Positions 30,234 to 38,689 of a stretch of DNA of 64,000 nt are shown here, in pieces. Position numbers and translations under genes: made by a program. This DNA is from Trichomonas vaginalis G3. Lineage: Eukaryota; Parabasalia; Trichomonadida; Trichomonadidae. Every line of letters begins with the position of its first letter. Within the stretch, counting starts at the first letter, position 1. The notes below the pieces were generated by a model, which did not search any database, had not been told where the DNA came from, and saw only the letters and a list, made by a program, of their open reading frames with translations. The stretch spans positions 12,223,962 to 12,287,961 of the forward strand of contig NC_067208.1 in NCBI RefSeq assembly GCF_026262505.1, in the 5' to 3' direction.

Positions 30234-32378
30234 ATGCCACCGCATAGAATGGATAGAAGGTCTGCTAGAATAAAAGCAGAGTTAGAAAGATATGGCTGGA
30301 GAGTTTCAAAGAAGTTTAAATATAGGAAGGGAAGACCCATAAAAGTCTATGACAAACTGGCTGGTCTGACCTACGAGATGGACTTAGAAACAGCGCGCGC
30401 CAATTATCCAAACAGACTTGAGAGGTTAGAAGAAGAACGGCTTATGGACATGCCTTTCAATGTTAATGAACCTCAAGTTGAAGGACACGACGGCTTTGCC
30501 AGATTTTACTGGAAACATGACGAACAATTGCATCCTTTGAGGAGGAAAAAAGGAAAAGGTGAAGACGCACATGCCCCCATGGAAAGAACAAGATATGCAT
30601 ATGAAAAGTATCGCGAGGTTAGAAGTAAAATTGGTTCAGGTCGAACCTTTACAGTAAACTTTGACGAAGGAAAGAACAAAGAAGGCTTCATGGGTGTACT
30701 TGCTGCAATTCAAGACGGAAATAAGAAAGGACACAACCTGAGATTAACCGTAACAGATTTGGACGGTCATATATACTATGCGCATGGCAATGTCACAACA
30801 GCCGCACAACTTCTTGACGCTTTCAAGACTACAAAGAGAGAACAAATGTTTGACTCCGACTCAGATATTTTGAATGCGATTGAAGGAATTGCAAGCGTGA
30901 AGTTTGAATGGTACCAACCCAACCCTCAAGCAGTCAGACAACATGCTGGATACTTCCCGTTCAGAAATAAGTCTGACATTGACTTGACAAGGTATGGAAT
31001 TTACAATTCAATTGAAAAAATTGTCAACGAACCTTGTATTCTTACATGTCTCAGGAACTCTGGTCTTGTTACAGAAGAGAAGATGAAGTATCTTGAGTCA
31101 TGTGTGAAGACAAGGTACATTCTCAGAGGTCAATTGGCTAAAATTGCACCGTTGGCAAATGTCAATATCCGAGTCAACATTCCGACTGAGAAAGGTTCTT
31201 CACATGACGACTATGTTGTTGACAAAGACTTACCATGGTTGAAGATTGTAATTGTCCACAACCACTTCATGTTGAACGAAAGTCTTATGTTCGGAAAAGG
31301 CAAGTGCAACATTGTCAGAGCTGTTAACATTCTTTTCGAGAAAGGTTTGTTGGAACCGATTCCAGATGACAAGCTGACAGAAAGTTTTGTACCAAAAGAC
31401 GAAACAAACTTTTCACTGTTAGCAAGACCAAAAGTTGTTCCAGACAAAGTTCTAGTACAAAAGAAGTACACAGTTCCAAAAGGAGTTGGATTGTTCGGAT
31501 ACCAACCTGAACCAGAAGAACTTCCAATGAGGTTGCAAGAACTTCAAGATGCTATAAACAAACTTCCATTGAGACATCCAGTCGACGTCAAATTGTATTG
31601 GAGAGCATCAGAGTTAGGTCAGAAGGTTTTATATGAAACAGGTTGCTTCGACGATGTTTATGAGATAACAGGAGAAGTTTCTCAGAAGATAAGAGACTCG
31701 CTTGAATTTCCAAAAACTGGTCCGATTGGATGCGACAAGTTCGACTCATATGAAAAAATATACTATGTCGACCTTAACGCTGCGTACATGAGGTTCGTCC
31801 AATATATCCCGACTGGAATTCCAAACGAAGACGGTGAGTTCCCAGGAAGGAACTATACAGTTGGAAAAGTCATACAACAACTCTATGATATTAGGAAAGC
31901 TTCAAACCCCAAACTTGCAATGACAATCAAATTGCTTATGAATTCGACATGGGGATATTCCATTAAGAAACCTCAAAAGATGAAGAGTAAACACTATGAG
32001 AAGGTCGACAACTTTGTTGAAAGGTTTTCTCCTTTTGTTTTGAAATACGAATTTACCGAAGGTGAAAGTGGCTTAGTAACCACATTAAAACCTATTGTCG
32101 AACATTGGTCTTATCCTCAGTTCGCAAAGGCAGTCCTTGACGAGTACAACAAATTCTTCTCCGAAGTCAAATCCAAAGTCAAGGTTTACTATGAGAACAT
32201 CGACGCACTCATGACGAACGAAGAAGGGTACAACAAACTCATTGAAATGGGTTTAGTTGGTGAAAAGATGGGCTGTTTTAAGCTAGATAAGGTATTTTCC
32301 GAAGTTCATGTCCTCTCCAAGCGTAAGTATTGGGGCATACTTGAAGACGGCACAGAAATAAAACATTGCATGAAGTAA
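30234..32378 (+). CDS. polB: Family B DNA polymerase, protein-primed type
   Basis: 714 residues, open throughout. N-terminal third is basic and Maverick-specific (KKFKYRKGRPIKVYDKL, FARFYWKHDEQLHPLRR). Polymerase blocks: motif A region YYVDLNAAYMRF (about 511-522), motif B region KLLMNSTWGYS (about 565-575) and a motif-C-like segment YYENIDALM (about 651-659), then LSKRKYWG (KxY-like). Replicates the element, primed by a terminal protein in relatives. Preceded by TTTTTTTATTTTTATAGAA. The cargo starts right behind it. Confidence 0.9.
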   Translation: MPPHRMDRRSARIKAELERYGWRVSKKFKYRKGRPIKVYDKLAGLTYEMDLETARANYPNRLERLEEERLMDMPFNVNEPQVEGHDGFARFYWKHDEQLHPLRRKKGKGEDAHAPMERTRYAYEKYREVRSKIGSGRTFTVNFDEGKNKEGFMGVLAAIQDGNKKGHNLRLTVTDLDGHIYYAHGNVTTAAQLLDAFKTTKREQMFDSDSDILNAIEGIASVKFEWYQPNPQAVRQHAGYFPFRNKSDIDLTRYGIYNSIEKIVNEPCILTCLRNSGLVTEEKMKYLESCVKTRYILRGQLAKIAPLANVNIRVNIPTEKGSSHDDYVVDKDLPWLKIVIVHNHFMLNESLMFGKGKCNIVRAVNILFEKGLLEPIPDDKLTESFVPKDETNFSLLARPKVVPDKVLVQKKYTVPKGVGLFGYQPEPEELPMRLQELQDAINKLPLRHPVDVKLYWRASELGQKVLYETGCFDDVYEITGEVSQKIRDSLEFPKTGPIGCDKFDSYEKIYYVDLNAAYMRFVQYIPTGIPNEDGEFPGRNYTVGKVIQQLYDIRKASNPKLAMTIKLLMNSTWGYSIKKPQKMKSKHYEKVDNFVERFSPFVLKYEFTEGESGLVTTLKPIVEHWSYPQFAKAVLDEYNKFFSEVKSKVKVYYENIDALMTNEEGYNKLIEMGLVGEKMGCFKLDKVFSEVHVLSKRKYWGILEDGTEIKHCMK

Positions 32379-32434
32379 AACATTGCATGAAATAAAACAT
32401 TTTTTAAAAAAAATATTTTTTTATTTTATTTGAA

Positions 32435-33019
32435 ATGTACGCTGAGTTTGTTGGAGAGGACCGTTGGGAAACTTGTTTGTTAGATGAGAAATATGAAATT
32501 CACTGTTGTGAGTCATTTGAAGTCAGAAACAAAGAGACAAAAAGAGTTTTAAGCGAATGGGAGCAAAATAACGGATATGCTAGGATGAGGATTGGTGGAA
32601 AACACTATTTAAAACATGTTGTCATTGCAACTCATTTTATACCGAATCCTAACAATCTACCTTTTGTAGACCATATAAACCATATAAGAAATGACAATAG
32701 ACTTGAAAATTTACGTTGGGTCACTTGTTCTGAAAACAGTAAGAACAGAGGCAAATTTCGAGATATAGTATTCGAATTTGTCGACGAACTAGAAGACGAA
32801 GCAATTGAAATTACAGACTATGGCGAGCATACGTTTGAGTTTTACTACTATAGCGAAGAACAGGACTCTTTCTACCTTTATACCGGCGTAAACTATAGAA
32901 AATTACAAGTATGTTTTACTAAGACGGGCTGTGCTTATGTAAACGCTAGAGATACAGATGGAAAAAAAGTTAGACTATATCTTAACAAATTCAAGAAGCT
33001 ATATGGCATACCATTTTAA
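32435..33019 (+). CDS. HNH (NUMOD4-type) endonuclease-like cargo protein
   Basis: 194 residues. Residues 30-65 resemble NUMOD4 (SFEVRNKETKRVLSEW, YARMRIGGKHYLKHVV). Residues 65-110 are the HNH_3-like core: ATHFIPNPNNLPFVDHINH then RNDNRLENLRWVTCSENS. Such proteins nick DNA and often act as homing endonucleases that move themselves or nearby cargo. The C-terminal 80 residues (YLYTGVNYRKLQVCF) are unique. Direct upstream TATTTTTTTATTTTATTTG block. Element 1 has an HNH-like gene at the same slot, on the other strand. Confidence 0.78.
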   Translation: MYAEFVGEDRWETCLLDEKYEIHCCESFEVRNKETKRVLSEWEQNNGYARMRIGGKHYLKHVVIATHFIPNPNNLPFVDHINHIRNDNRLENLRWVTCSENSKNRGKFRDIVFEFVDELEDEAIEITDYGEHTFEFYYYSEEQDSFYLYTGVNYRKLQVCFTKTGCAYVNARDTDGKKVRLYLNKFKKLYGIPF

Positions 33020-33136
33020 AACATTTTTAAAACAGTATATTTTTACATATATAAAATGCTTCAGGTTGAAAAAGTGTGACAACATGACATTTTGACAACA
33101 GTCCAGGAAATAGACTTCTTCGTATTCTTTCACCCG

Positions 33137-33200
33137 TTGAATTTTGTATAAAAAAGCAACCCGCGGAATTCCGGCGGTTGGTATATTCTTCACAAAATGC
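33137..33200. repeat. Palindrome-centred dispersed repeat, copy 1
   Basis: TTGAATTTTGTATAAAAAAG, then a GC-rich near-palindrome around GGAATTCC, then GGTATATTCTTCACAAAATG. It is the reverse complement of 33493..33553, which lies inside the KilA-N coding region. A third copy is at 34071..34134. Confidence 0.85.
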
Positions 33201-33210
33201 TTGTTTTGAG

Positions 33211-33262
33211 GTTAAGCCACAAACGAATGTCCGACGGTTAAGCCACAAACGAATGTCCGACG
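33211..33262. repeat. 26-bp direct repeat, two copies
   Basis: GTTAAGCCACAAACGAATGT plus CCGACG, twice in tandem. The same text occurs before the Pro-rich gene of element 1 (about 9715..9737) and before its fragment in element 2 (about 36741..36760). A shared cargo-boundary sequence. Confidence 0.85.
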
Positions 33263-33303
33263 TCCCACCAAAAAATATTTTTTATTTTTATTGTAAGAAC
33301 AGT

Positions 33304-33967
33304 ATGACAGTCGAAGCAAAAACGTTCACGAACAAATCTAATGGCGAAACATTCACAAAAGGCACTTACAACGGTATTGAAGTCTTACGTAGAGACAAGG
33401 ATGGTTATATAAATGTAACAAATATGTGTCAGCAGTTTAGGAAAGACTTTAGAAAGTTGTTGGAAAATAAGTCCTGGGAAGAGTATTTTAAGGCATTTTG
33501 TGAAGAATATACCAACCGCCGGAATTCCGGCGGGTTGCTTTTTATACAAAGTTCATGCAGGAATTCCGGATGAAATCAAACAGGTTAGAGGAATGTATGT
33601 AGACCCAAGACTCGTAAACTATATTGCAATGTGGGCTTCTCCAAAATATTGTATAGCAGTTGGAAAAATTATGGACTCCATAGACAAGAAAGTTCATGAG
33701 AAGTTAGATGAAGAAGAACTTGAAGATACAGTAGAGAATGCAAAACCTTTGTTTGAAGAAGAAGTTAGAAAAATGCATGAAAAACAAATAGAACATGAAC
33801 GTGAGATATGTTCTGGTTATAGAGATTCTCCATACGAACTAGACCAATGGGAACAAGAAGATTTAAAGAGAGAATTTAGAGAATATGAACTCGCTAAGAT
33901 AGCATTAGAAGCTGCAGAAAAGAAGTTAAAAGTTTGGGGTCGTTTTGTACAAAAATATTGTGAGTAA
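33304..33967 (+). pseudogene. KilA-N domain protein (first copy)
   Basis: ATG at 33304 (MTVEAKTFTNKSNGETF). The N-terminal half of KilA-N (GTYNGIEVLRRDKDGYINVT, FRKLLENKSWEEYFKAF) and the C-terminal half (MYVDPRLVNYIAMWASPKYC) are both present, followed by a charged coiled coil. KilA-N is a DNA-binding domain of large DNA viruses and phages. A palindromic repeat (33493..33553) lies between the two halves. The gene is broken. Confidence 0.75.
33493..33553. repeat. Palindrome-centred dispersed repeat inside a KilA-N gene, copy 2
   Basis: Core near-palindrome 33514..33536 (AACCGCCGG, AATT, CCGGCGGGTT), flanked by the same outer sequences as copies 1 and 3 but in inverted orientation relative to them. 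In the KilA-N frame it reads through as EEYTNRRNSGGLLFIQ, replacing the usual link between the domain halves. Confidence 0.85.
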
Positions 33968-34000
33968 ATGAACCATTTTTTTTCGACAAAAATATATTTT

Positions 34001-34047
34001 AGGGTAGAAGGGTATATCTACCCCGTTTTCTACCCCGTTTTCTACCC
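34001..34047. repeat. Dispersed GGGTAGAAGGGTATATC repeat, copy 1
   Basis: AGGGTAGAAGGGTATATCTA then CCCCGTTTTCTACCC repeated; preceded by AAAATATATTTT. Able to fold (GGGTAGAA pairs with TTCTACCC). Five copies in element 2, none seen in element 1. Confidence 0.9.
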
Positions 34048-34070
34048 TCGTAGAAAACACACAAAACTCT

Positions 34071-34134
34071 TGAATTTTGTATAAAAAAAGCAACCCGCCG
34101 TTTTCCGCGGGTTGGTATATTCTTCACAAAATGC
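34071..34134. repeat. Palindrome-centred dispersed repeat, copy 3
   Basis: Same outer sequences as copy 1 but a different core: AACCCGCCG, TTTTC, CGCGGGTT. The core has changed in both arms and still pairs. Confidence 0.85.
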
Positions 34135-34257
34135 TTGTTTTGAGGTCGAGCCATTTTTGGCTCCACCGTATTTTTAAACCAAACTCGTTCATTTTGTGCT
34201 GAAATAAAATAAAGGTAGTCCCACCAAAAAATATTTTTTTATTTTTATTGTAAGAAC

Positions 34258-35154
34258 ATGTCAGCAACAACAGCACCAAACTCGTTAGTCATGAACCCAA
34301 CTTCTATGTTAGTAGAGATGAAAAGCTTCATTCCTTCTTCATATACTTTCGAAACAGAAATCCAGAAGATAAAGCAAGAACTTCTCCAAGGAGATTTAGA
34401 CTGTAGTGCGAAAGATGAAACAAATGAACAGTATCTTTATGAAATGCAGGACCTGGTGGAACATTTACCCAAATTGCCTGAAATACAACAACAAAAGCTT
34501 ACTATTCCAGAATTCGATGAAATAGAAGTGAAACCATCTGACTCAGTAGAAACCAAGAAGTTCATACGTAATGTAAACTATGAGTTTCTTGGATTTCATT
34601 ACAACCACAAAGACTGCGATATGGTATATTTCATTGACATATATAAATCTGAAGAGTTTAAGACCTACGACAACTTTGTTTCGTTAGTTGCAAAATGTGT
34701 ATGGCAGATAAGAGATAAAGATAGAAGAGGTAAGGTATGGAACCAACAGATAAAACCAGCAGCCTTTGAGTTAAAGAAGACCATTGACGCCTTGGTTGTT
34801 TTAGCAGGACAAATTTCAGAATATAACGCAAAAATGAACTCACAATGTTCAAAATGTAAAGCAGCAACAAGGAAATATAACTACTCCGTCAAAGAGATAG
34901 AAAGAATGAGAAAAGACCATACTGACTTAAAGAAAGAAGTAGAGAAACCAGCAGAAGATAAAATGGACATGTTGACATTTCTGAACAAAAACTATCCAAC
35001 TGCTAACGATTTCCTTCTATCTGATGTCAAGAAGAAATATAAAGAAACTTTCGGCATAGTTAAAACTTTTGATATCCTTCGTGAAGAAATAGAAGCTACA
35101 AAACTGTTTAAAGTCATGAACCATCACAACATATACCATGTAAAACGCTTGTAA
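34258..35154 (+). CDS. 298-residue cargo protein, unknown
   Basis: ATG at 34258 (MSATTAPNSLVMNPTSML), preceded by TTTTTTTATTTTTATTGTAA. Helical N-terminal half; CSKCKAATRKYNYSVKEIER with a Cys pair at about 199-202 and a coiled coil; C-terminal 60 residues (FLNKNYPTANDFLLSDVKKK, FDILREEIEATKLF) look like a winged-helix or small helical domain. Flanked by two KilA-N genes and the dispersed repeats, so part of the mobile cargo. Function unknown; a DNA-binding regulator is possible. Confidence 0.6.
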   Translation: MSATTAPNSLVMNPTSMLVEMKSFIPSSYTFETEIQKIKQELLQGDLDCSAKDETNEQYLYEMQDLVEHLPKLPEIQQQKLTIPEFDEIEVKPSDSVETKKFIRNVNYEFLGFHYNHKDCDMVYFIDIYKSEEFKTYDNFVSLVAKCVWQIRDKDRRGKVWNQQIKPAAFELKKTIDALVVLAGQISEYNAKMNSQCSKCKAATRKYNYSVKEIERMRKDHTDLKKEVEKPAEDKMDMLTFLNKNYPTANDFLLSDVKKKYKETFGIVKTFDILREEIEATKLFKVMNHHNIYHVKRL

Positions 35155-35162
35155 ATAGTTAT

Positions 35163-35349
35163 GGTAGAAATGAGGGTAGAAAACGGGGTAGATATACCCT
35201 TCTACCCTAAAATATATTTTTATTGAATTCTGTATAAAATTCTGAGTAAAATTCTGAGTAAAATGACATATGGAACACATACTTTTTCAGTAAGGACATA
35301 TGGGGTAGAAATGAGGGTAGAAAACGGGGTAGATATACCCTTCTACCCT
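35163..35349. repeat. Dispersed GGGTAGAAGGGTATATC repeat, copies 2 and 3 (minus orientation)
   Basis: Copies at 35163..35208 and 35303..35349, both reading GGGTAGAAAACGGGGTAGAT then ATACCCTTCTACCC followed by TAAAATATATTTTT. Between and after them are short direct repeats (TTCTGAGTAAAA; ACAAAACATTTACGA). The 378 bp between the genes 34258..35154 and 35533..36360 hold only this. Confidence 0.88.
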
Positions 35350-35532
35350 AAAATATATTTTTGTCTGATTTACGCTCATTACGAAGAAGTCTTGACAAAA
35401 CATTTACGAAGAAATCATGAAAATTCAAGAGGTGACAAAACATTTACGATGAAATTCGTGAATTTCCTTAAGATAGAAAATAACGCTAATTTTATTTTTT
35501 TTTATTTTTTTATCCGGAATATAAAGACAGAT

Positions 35533-36360
35533 ATGTCAACAACAGAGAACACAACAACTGCTATCGTTCATGAAGCTATAAATGAAGAATATGAGTGGGT
35601 TCAGTTTAACAAACAACTCCGTCTCATTCGTTCGGTCAAAGATGACATGTACCAAATGCAAAGTATTTTGAATACTCTTCGTTCTACAAAGCAAGCATAC
35701 CATTGGTTTGAAAACCAACAGACAAAAGAACTTTTAGAAGAATTTCCTCATATGTTTGCTACCCTCGGAAAACCGAGGGTAGAGATTCCGTACGAAAATC
35801 GCAAGAATTTGGCTCCTGGTTTGAAAGGATATTATGTACATAGACTTCTTGTAAATGCTGTTGCAATGTGGGCGTCACCTCGCTATGCTTGTTATATTTT
35901 CATGATGTTAGATGAAATTCATAGACAAGAACGTGAAGAGATGGAAAACAAGCTTGAAGCAAAAGATGAAGTCATTGAAGCAAAAGACAAAAGCATTCAG
36001 AAAAGAATACCACGTTCGGTACCAAAAGGAAAGGAAAAGAACTATAAGTATATGATTTATACTGAAGAGATGGAAAATGAAGAAGACAGAGATATGGTTA
36101 TGTTGCATTTAGTCAGAAGAAACAACAAAAGCTTTTACGACCTTGCTAAGATTTACAAATCTGACAGAAATTGGTTCTATCGCGAAAACTTACCGATTTC
36201 AATGACACCAAATGAAGATGTGAAACAAATAGTTCAAGATACGTTACCTCAAACACACTATGATATTAAAGGTTGTACAATACTTACCTTCAAAGAAGAT
36301 TTACCATTGTTAAAGGAAAAAATAACAGAGTATTTTGACAACTTCAAACAAGTAGAGTAG
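35533..36360 (+). CDS. KilA-N domain protein with C-terminal extension (second copy)
   Basis: ATG chosen at 35533 (MSTTENTTTAIVHEAINEEY), as the longer reading runs into repeats. KilA-N C-terminal signature LKGYYVHRLLVNAVAMWASP at about 99-118, followed by a coiled coil (EAKDEVIEAKDKSIQ). A C-terminal domain follows (YMIYTEEMENEEDRDMVMLH, SFYDLAKIYKSDRNWFY) like the T5orf172/DUF3627-type tails that accompany KilA-N in poxviruses and iridoviruses. Likely a DNA-binding regulator. Upstream TTTTTTTTTATTTTTTTATC block. Confidence 0.75.
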   Translation: MSTTENTTTAIVHEAINEEYEWVQFNKQLRLIRSVKDDMYQMQSILNTLRSTKQAYHWFENQQTKELLEEFPHMFATLGKPRVEIPYENRKNLAPGLKGYYVHRLLVNAVAMWASPRYACYIFMMLDEIHRQEREEMENKLEAKDEVIEAKDKSIQKRIPRSVPKGKEKNYKYMIYTEEMENEEDRDMVMLHLVRRNNKSFYDLAKIYKSDRNWFYRENLPISMTPNEDVKQIVQDTLPQTHYDIKGCTILTFKEDLPLLKEKITEYFDNFKQVE

Positions 36361-36455
36361 ATGAACCATTTATTTTTGGTCTTGACTTCAGATGGCTCAG
36401 GTAGCTCTATAAGGTAAATTGGCTTGTCAAATCCTTCTGGCATTCCGAGTCCTTC

Positions 36456-36740
36456 CTTCCGACAAGAAAAGTCCTTCCTTCCGACAGGAAAAAGTTCTTC
36501 CCGACAACTGGAAAAAAATTTCCCGACAACTGGAAAAAAATTTCCCGACAACTGGAAAAAAATTTCCTTCCAACAGGAAAAATTTTTTCTGTTGTCCGTC
36601 CGTAAACCATTCAAATTTTCGAAAATTGAGAACTTTTTGGTCGAACGACAGAAAAAGTTTTTCCTTCCGACAGAAAAAGTTTTTCCTTCCGACAGAAAAA
36701 GTTTTTCCTTCCGACAGAAAAAGTTTTTCCTTCCGACAGG
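36456..36740. repeat. 22-bp tandem repeat block
   Basis: Two related units: CGACAACTGGAAAAAAATTT plus CC, three times (36502..36567), and CCTTCCGACAGAAAAAGTTT plus TT, about four times (36659..36740), with degenerate copies before. Same slot as the unrelated 21-bp array of element 1. Confidence 0.9.
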
Positions 36741-36750
36741 ACACAAACGA

Positions 36751-36828
36751 ATGTCCGACGTACCACCAACCGAGTCCATTCCAAAGCCAGAAGAACCGAC
36801 AGCCCCAGCACCACAGCAGACTTACTAA
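36751..36828 (+). pseudogene. N-terminal fragment of the Pro-rich cargo gene
   Basis: 25 codons: MSDVPPTESIPKPEEP then TAPAPQQTY and a stop. Matches the start of the Pro/Gln-rich protein at 9731 of element 1; only a remnant remains here, right after the tandem repeats. Confidence 0.6.
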
Positions 36829-36847
36829 GACTAAACACTTACATTTT

Positions 36848-37723
36848 TCAAGCTTGACTTTTTACAATTTGAACTTTGTTCGCGTAGATGTGAATTCTGA
36901 AAGAAGTATGAGGGTCTTGTATGACTTTGTACTTCTCCCATAGTTCATGTCTGTCAAACTTACCTGCCATGGACTCTTTCATAAGTTCCATGAAATCGTC
37001 TTCGGACAATCCAGGGAAAAGTATGATATCAGTAAGTATTCTTTTAACATCCTTACTTAAACTCTTTGCTGTCTGTACACAAATGACAACTGAGATGTTA
37101 AAGTGTCTGAGCTTCTTAAGAATTCGACACATGTCTTGTTCTCTATTCTTTAACAAAGGAAGAGAAGCAAAGTCATCTAAGATAAGAAGACATCTGTGAG
37201 GGTAAGTCTTCCAATCGTAAGATTGCAATTTCTTCGAAATGTATTCTATCTCTTTCTGTTTGTTTCTGAAGTGTTTCTTCTCTAATATTCTCTGCATTTC
37301 CTCATTTGGGTCTTTAAACTTCGAGTTTATATACTCATTTATAGCATTGTACTTCAAAACTCTTCTTTGGTACTTCTTTATCCAATCCAACAACTCAGAG
37401 TCTTTTATACATACTAACTTAGACTTTTTTATAATATCTTTGAACGAATTGACGGTTTGGTCAAATTGACCAGAAGTACTACAAATGACAACTAACTCAT
37501 AAAATGGGTTCTTCTCATCTAGTTCTTGTTGTTGTGCAGCCATTTTAAGATAAGTGAAAGTCTTACCCGACCCAGGCGGTGCAATTAGACCTGTTATACC
37601 ATTCTGAGCAAATAAGAACTTGTCATGTATGGGTTTTATCTGAGCATTTTCCAACTTCCTCTTGTTCTTGTATAAAACATTCTCAAATTTCTTGTCAATG
37701 TCAGCAAACTTTTTTTCTAACAT
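36848..37723 (-). CDS. FtsK/HerA-type genome-packaging ATPase
   Basis: 291 residues from the ATG at 37723 (MLEKKFADIDKKFENVL). Walker A APPGSGKT at 48-55; Walker B CLLILDDFAS at 178-187; downstream SVVICVQTAKSLSKDVKR (sensor-like) and LFPGLSEDDF. Such A32-like ATPases power DNA packaging in Mavericks, virophages and large DNA viruses. Start chosen by the conserved divergent spacer with 37760. Open throughout. Confidence 0.88.
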   Translation of the reverse strand: MLEKKFADIDKKFENVLYKNKRKLENAQIKPIHDKFLFAQNGITGLIAPPGSGKTFTYLKMAAQQQELDEKNPFYELVVICSTSGQFDQTVNSFKDIIKKSKLVCIKDSELLDWIKKYQRRVLKYNAINEYINSKFKDPNEEMQRILEKKHFRNKQKEIEYISKKLQSYDWKTYPHRCLLILDDFASLPLLKNREQDMCRILKKLRHFNISVVICVQTAKSLSKDVKRILTDIILFPGLSEDDFMELMKESMAGKFDRHELWEKYKVIQDPHTSFRIHIYANKVQIVKSQA

Positions 37724-37759
37724 ATTTTTAGAAAAATTAAAAATTTTATCTTTTAGAAA
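37724..37759. promoter_or_regulatory. Divergent A/T promoter spacer
   Basis: 36 bp of nearly pure A/T between two start codons, containing AAAATTTTATCTTTTAG; conserved at 12099..12134 apart from one change. Confidence 0.45.
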
Positions 37760-38218
37760 ATGTCTAGCGATTTCGCTATCTATATTCGAGACAAGCTTTT
37801 CGACAGCAAAACATCTGTCGACCATAAAATCTTACATAGTGTAAACAAGAAAGGGGAATTTGTTCTAAAGTTCTGTTTCTGGGAATATGACAAGAACCAT
37901 AAAACCTTAAGCAGAGCAGTCTTAAAATTTGTCAATGACAGACTTGTTGACAGAGATGACGCCGATTGGAAAGATGAAGTCCAACAAAAGTTCTTAGAAT
38001 GCAAAGAAGACACATGCGCTGTTCTTGAAGATGAAATAGGAAACAGAATAGAAGAGCTATTAAAGGACAAAGAACTTTTACATAAATATGGTTGCGCCAA
38101 ATTTGACATAACTCCACCAGAGAAGAAGAAGAAGAAGAGAGAAAAGAAAGAAAAGAAAGTAGAAGAAGAGAAAAAAGAACCTGAACCAGTTCCAGAGAAA
38201 AAGAAATTTGACATGTAA
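37760..38218 (+). CDS. 152-residue lysine-tailed Maverick protein
   Basis: MSSDFAIYIRDKLFDSKTSV, a compact N-terminal domain (FVLKFCFWEYDKNHKTL), a helical segment, and from about 122 a Lys/Glu-rich tail (PPEKKKKKREKKEKK). Conserved beside the packaging ATPase. The basic tail suggests nucleic-acid binding; unproven. Confidence 0.62.
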   Translation: MSSDFAIYIRDKLFDSKTSVDHKILHSVNKKGEFVLKFCFWEYDKNHKTLSRAVLKFVNDRLVDRDDADWKDEVQQKFLECKEDTCAVLEDEIGNRIEELLKDKELLHKYGCAKFDITPPEKKKKKREKKEKKVEEEKKEPEPVPEKKKFDM

Positions 38219-38234
38219 AAATAAAATTTTATTT

Positions 38235-38654
38235 TTAGAACATTTCTGGGTCAATGTCAATGTTCTCTTCCTCTTTAGGAGCAAACACTGGCTTAGACTC
38301 TAAAATCTTTTTACCCAATTTACCTTGAACTTCAACTATCTTAGACTCATAATATTCATAGTCGTCTGCTTTCTTTGGTTCATAAGGTATAACAAGTTTG
38401 TATGCTTTGCCTTCTTTAAGGTTTGAAAACCTTCTGTCAAAATTTTCTTTGACTGCTAACAAACCTTCTATGTCTAAGTCTTCAAATTTCGCACCATTTT
38501 TAGTCACAATAGCAAACTTAACTGGTTCGATGTTCCAAACTTTGTCAAATGTAGACTTTTCAAAATGGTAGAAGTAAACATTCAAATAAGCGAATGGGTC
38601 TAGTTCTTCTTTGACTTCTGTCATGTACTTGTTGACTGAAATATATTTCGTCAT
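38235..38654 (-). CDS. 139-residue conserved Maverick protein, unknown
   Basis: MTKYISVNKYMTEVKEELDP; strand-rich core (YLNVYFYHFEKS, VKFAIVTKNGAKFEDLD, KAYKLVIPYEPKK) and an acidic end (EEENIDIDPEMF). An acidic tail on a beta-rich core recalls single-stranded DNA-binding proteins and it neighbours the helicase, but no family motif is certain. Preceded on its strand by an A/T block ending CGATAGAAAAG. Confidence 0.58.
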   Translation of the reverse strand: MTKYISVNKYMTEVKEELDPFAYLNVYFYHFEKSTFDKVWNIEPVKFAIVTKNGAKFEDLDIEGLLAVKENFDRRFSNLKEGKAYKLVIPYEPKKADDYEYYESKIVEVQGKLGKKILESKPVFAPKEEENIDIDPEMF

Positions 38655-38689
38655 CTTTTCTATCGGATAAAAAAATATTTTTTTTAAAT

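Noticed and set aside
36419-36838. Several overlapping Lys/Phe/Ser-rich frames
   Set aside because: By-products of the 22-bp tandem repeats in all frames; only the 25-codon Pro-rich fragment after the array has a recognisable relative.
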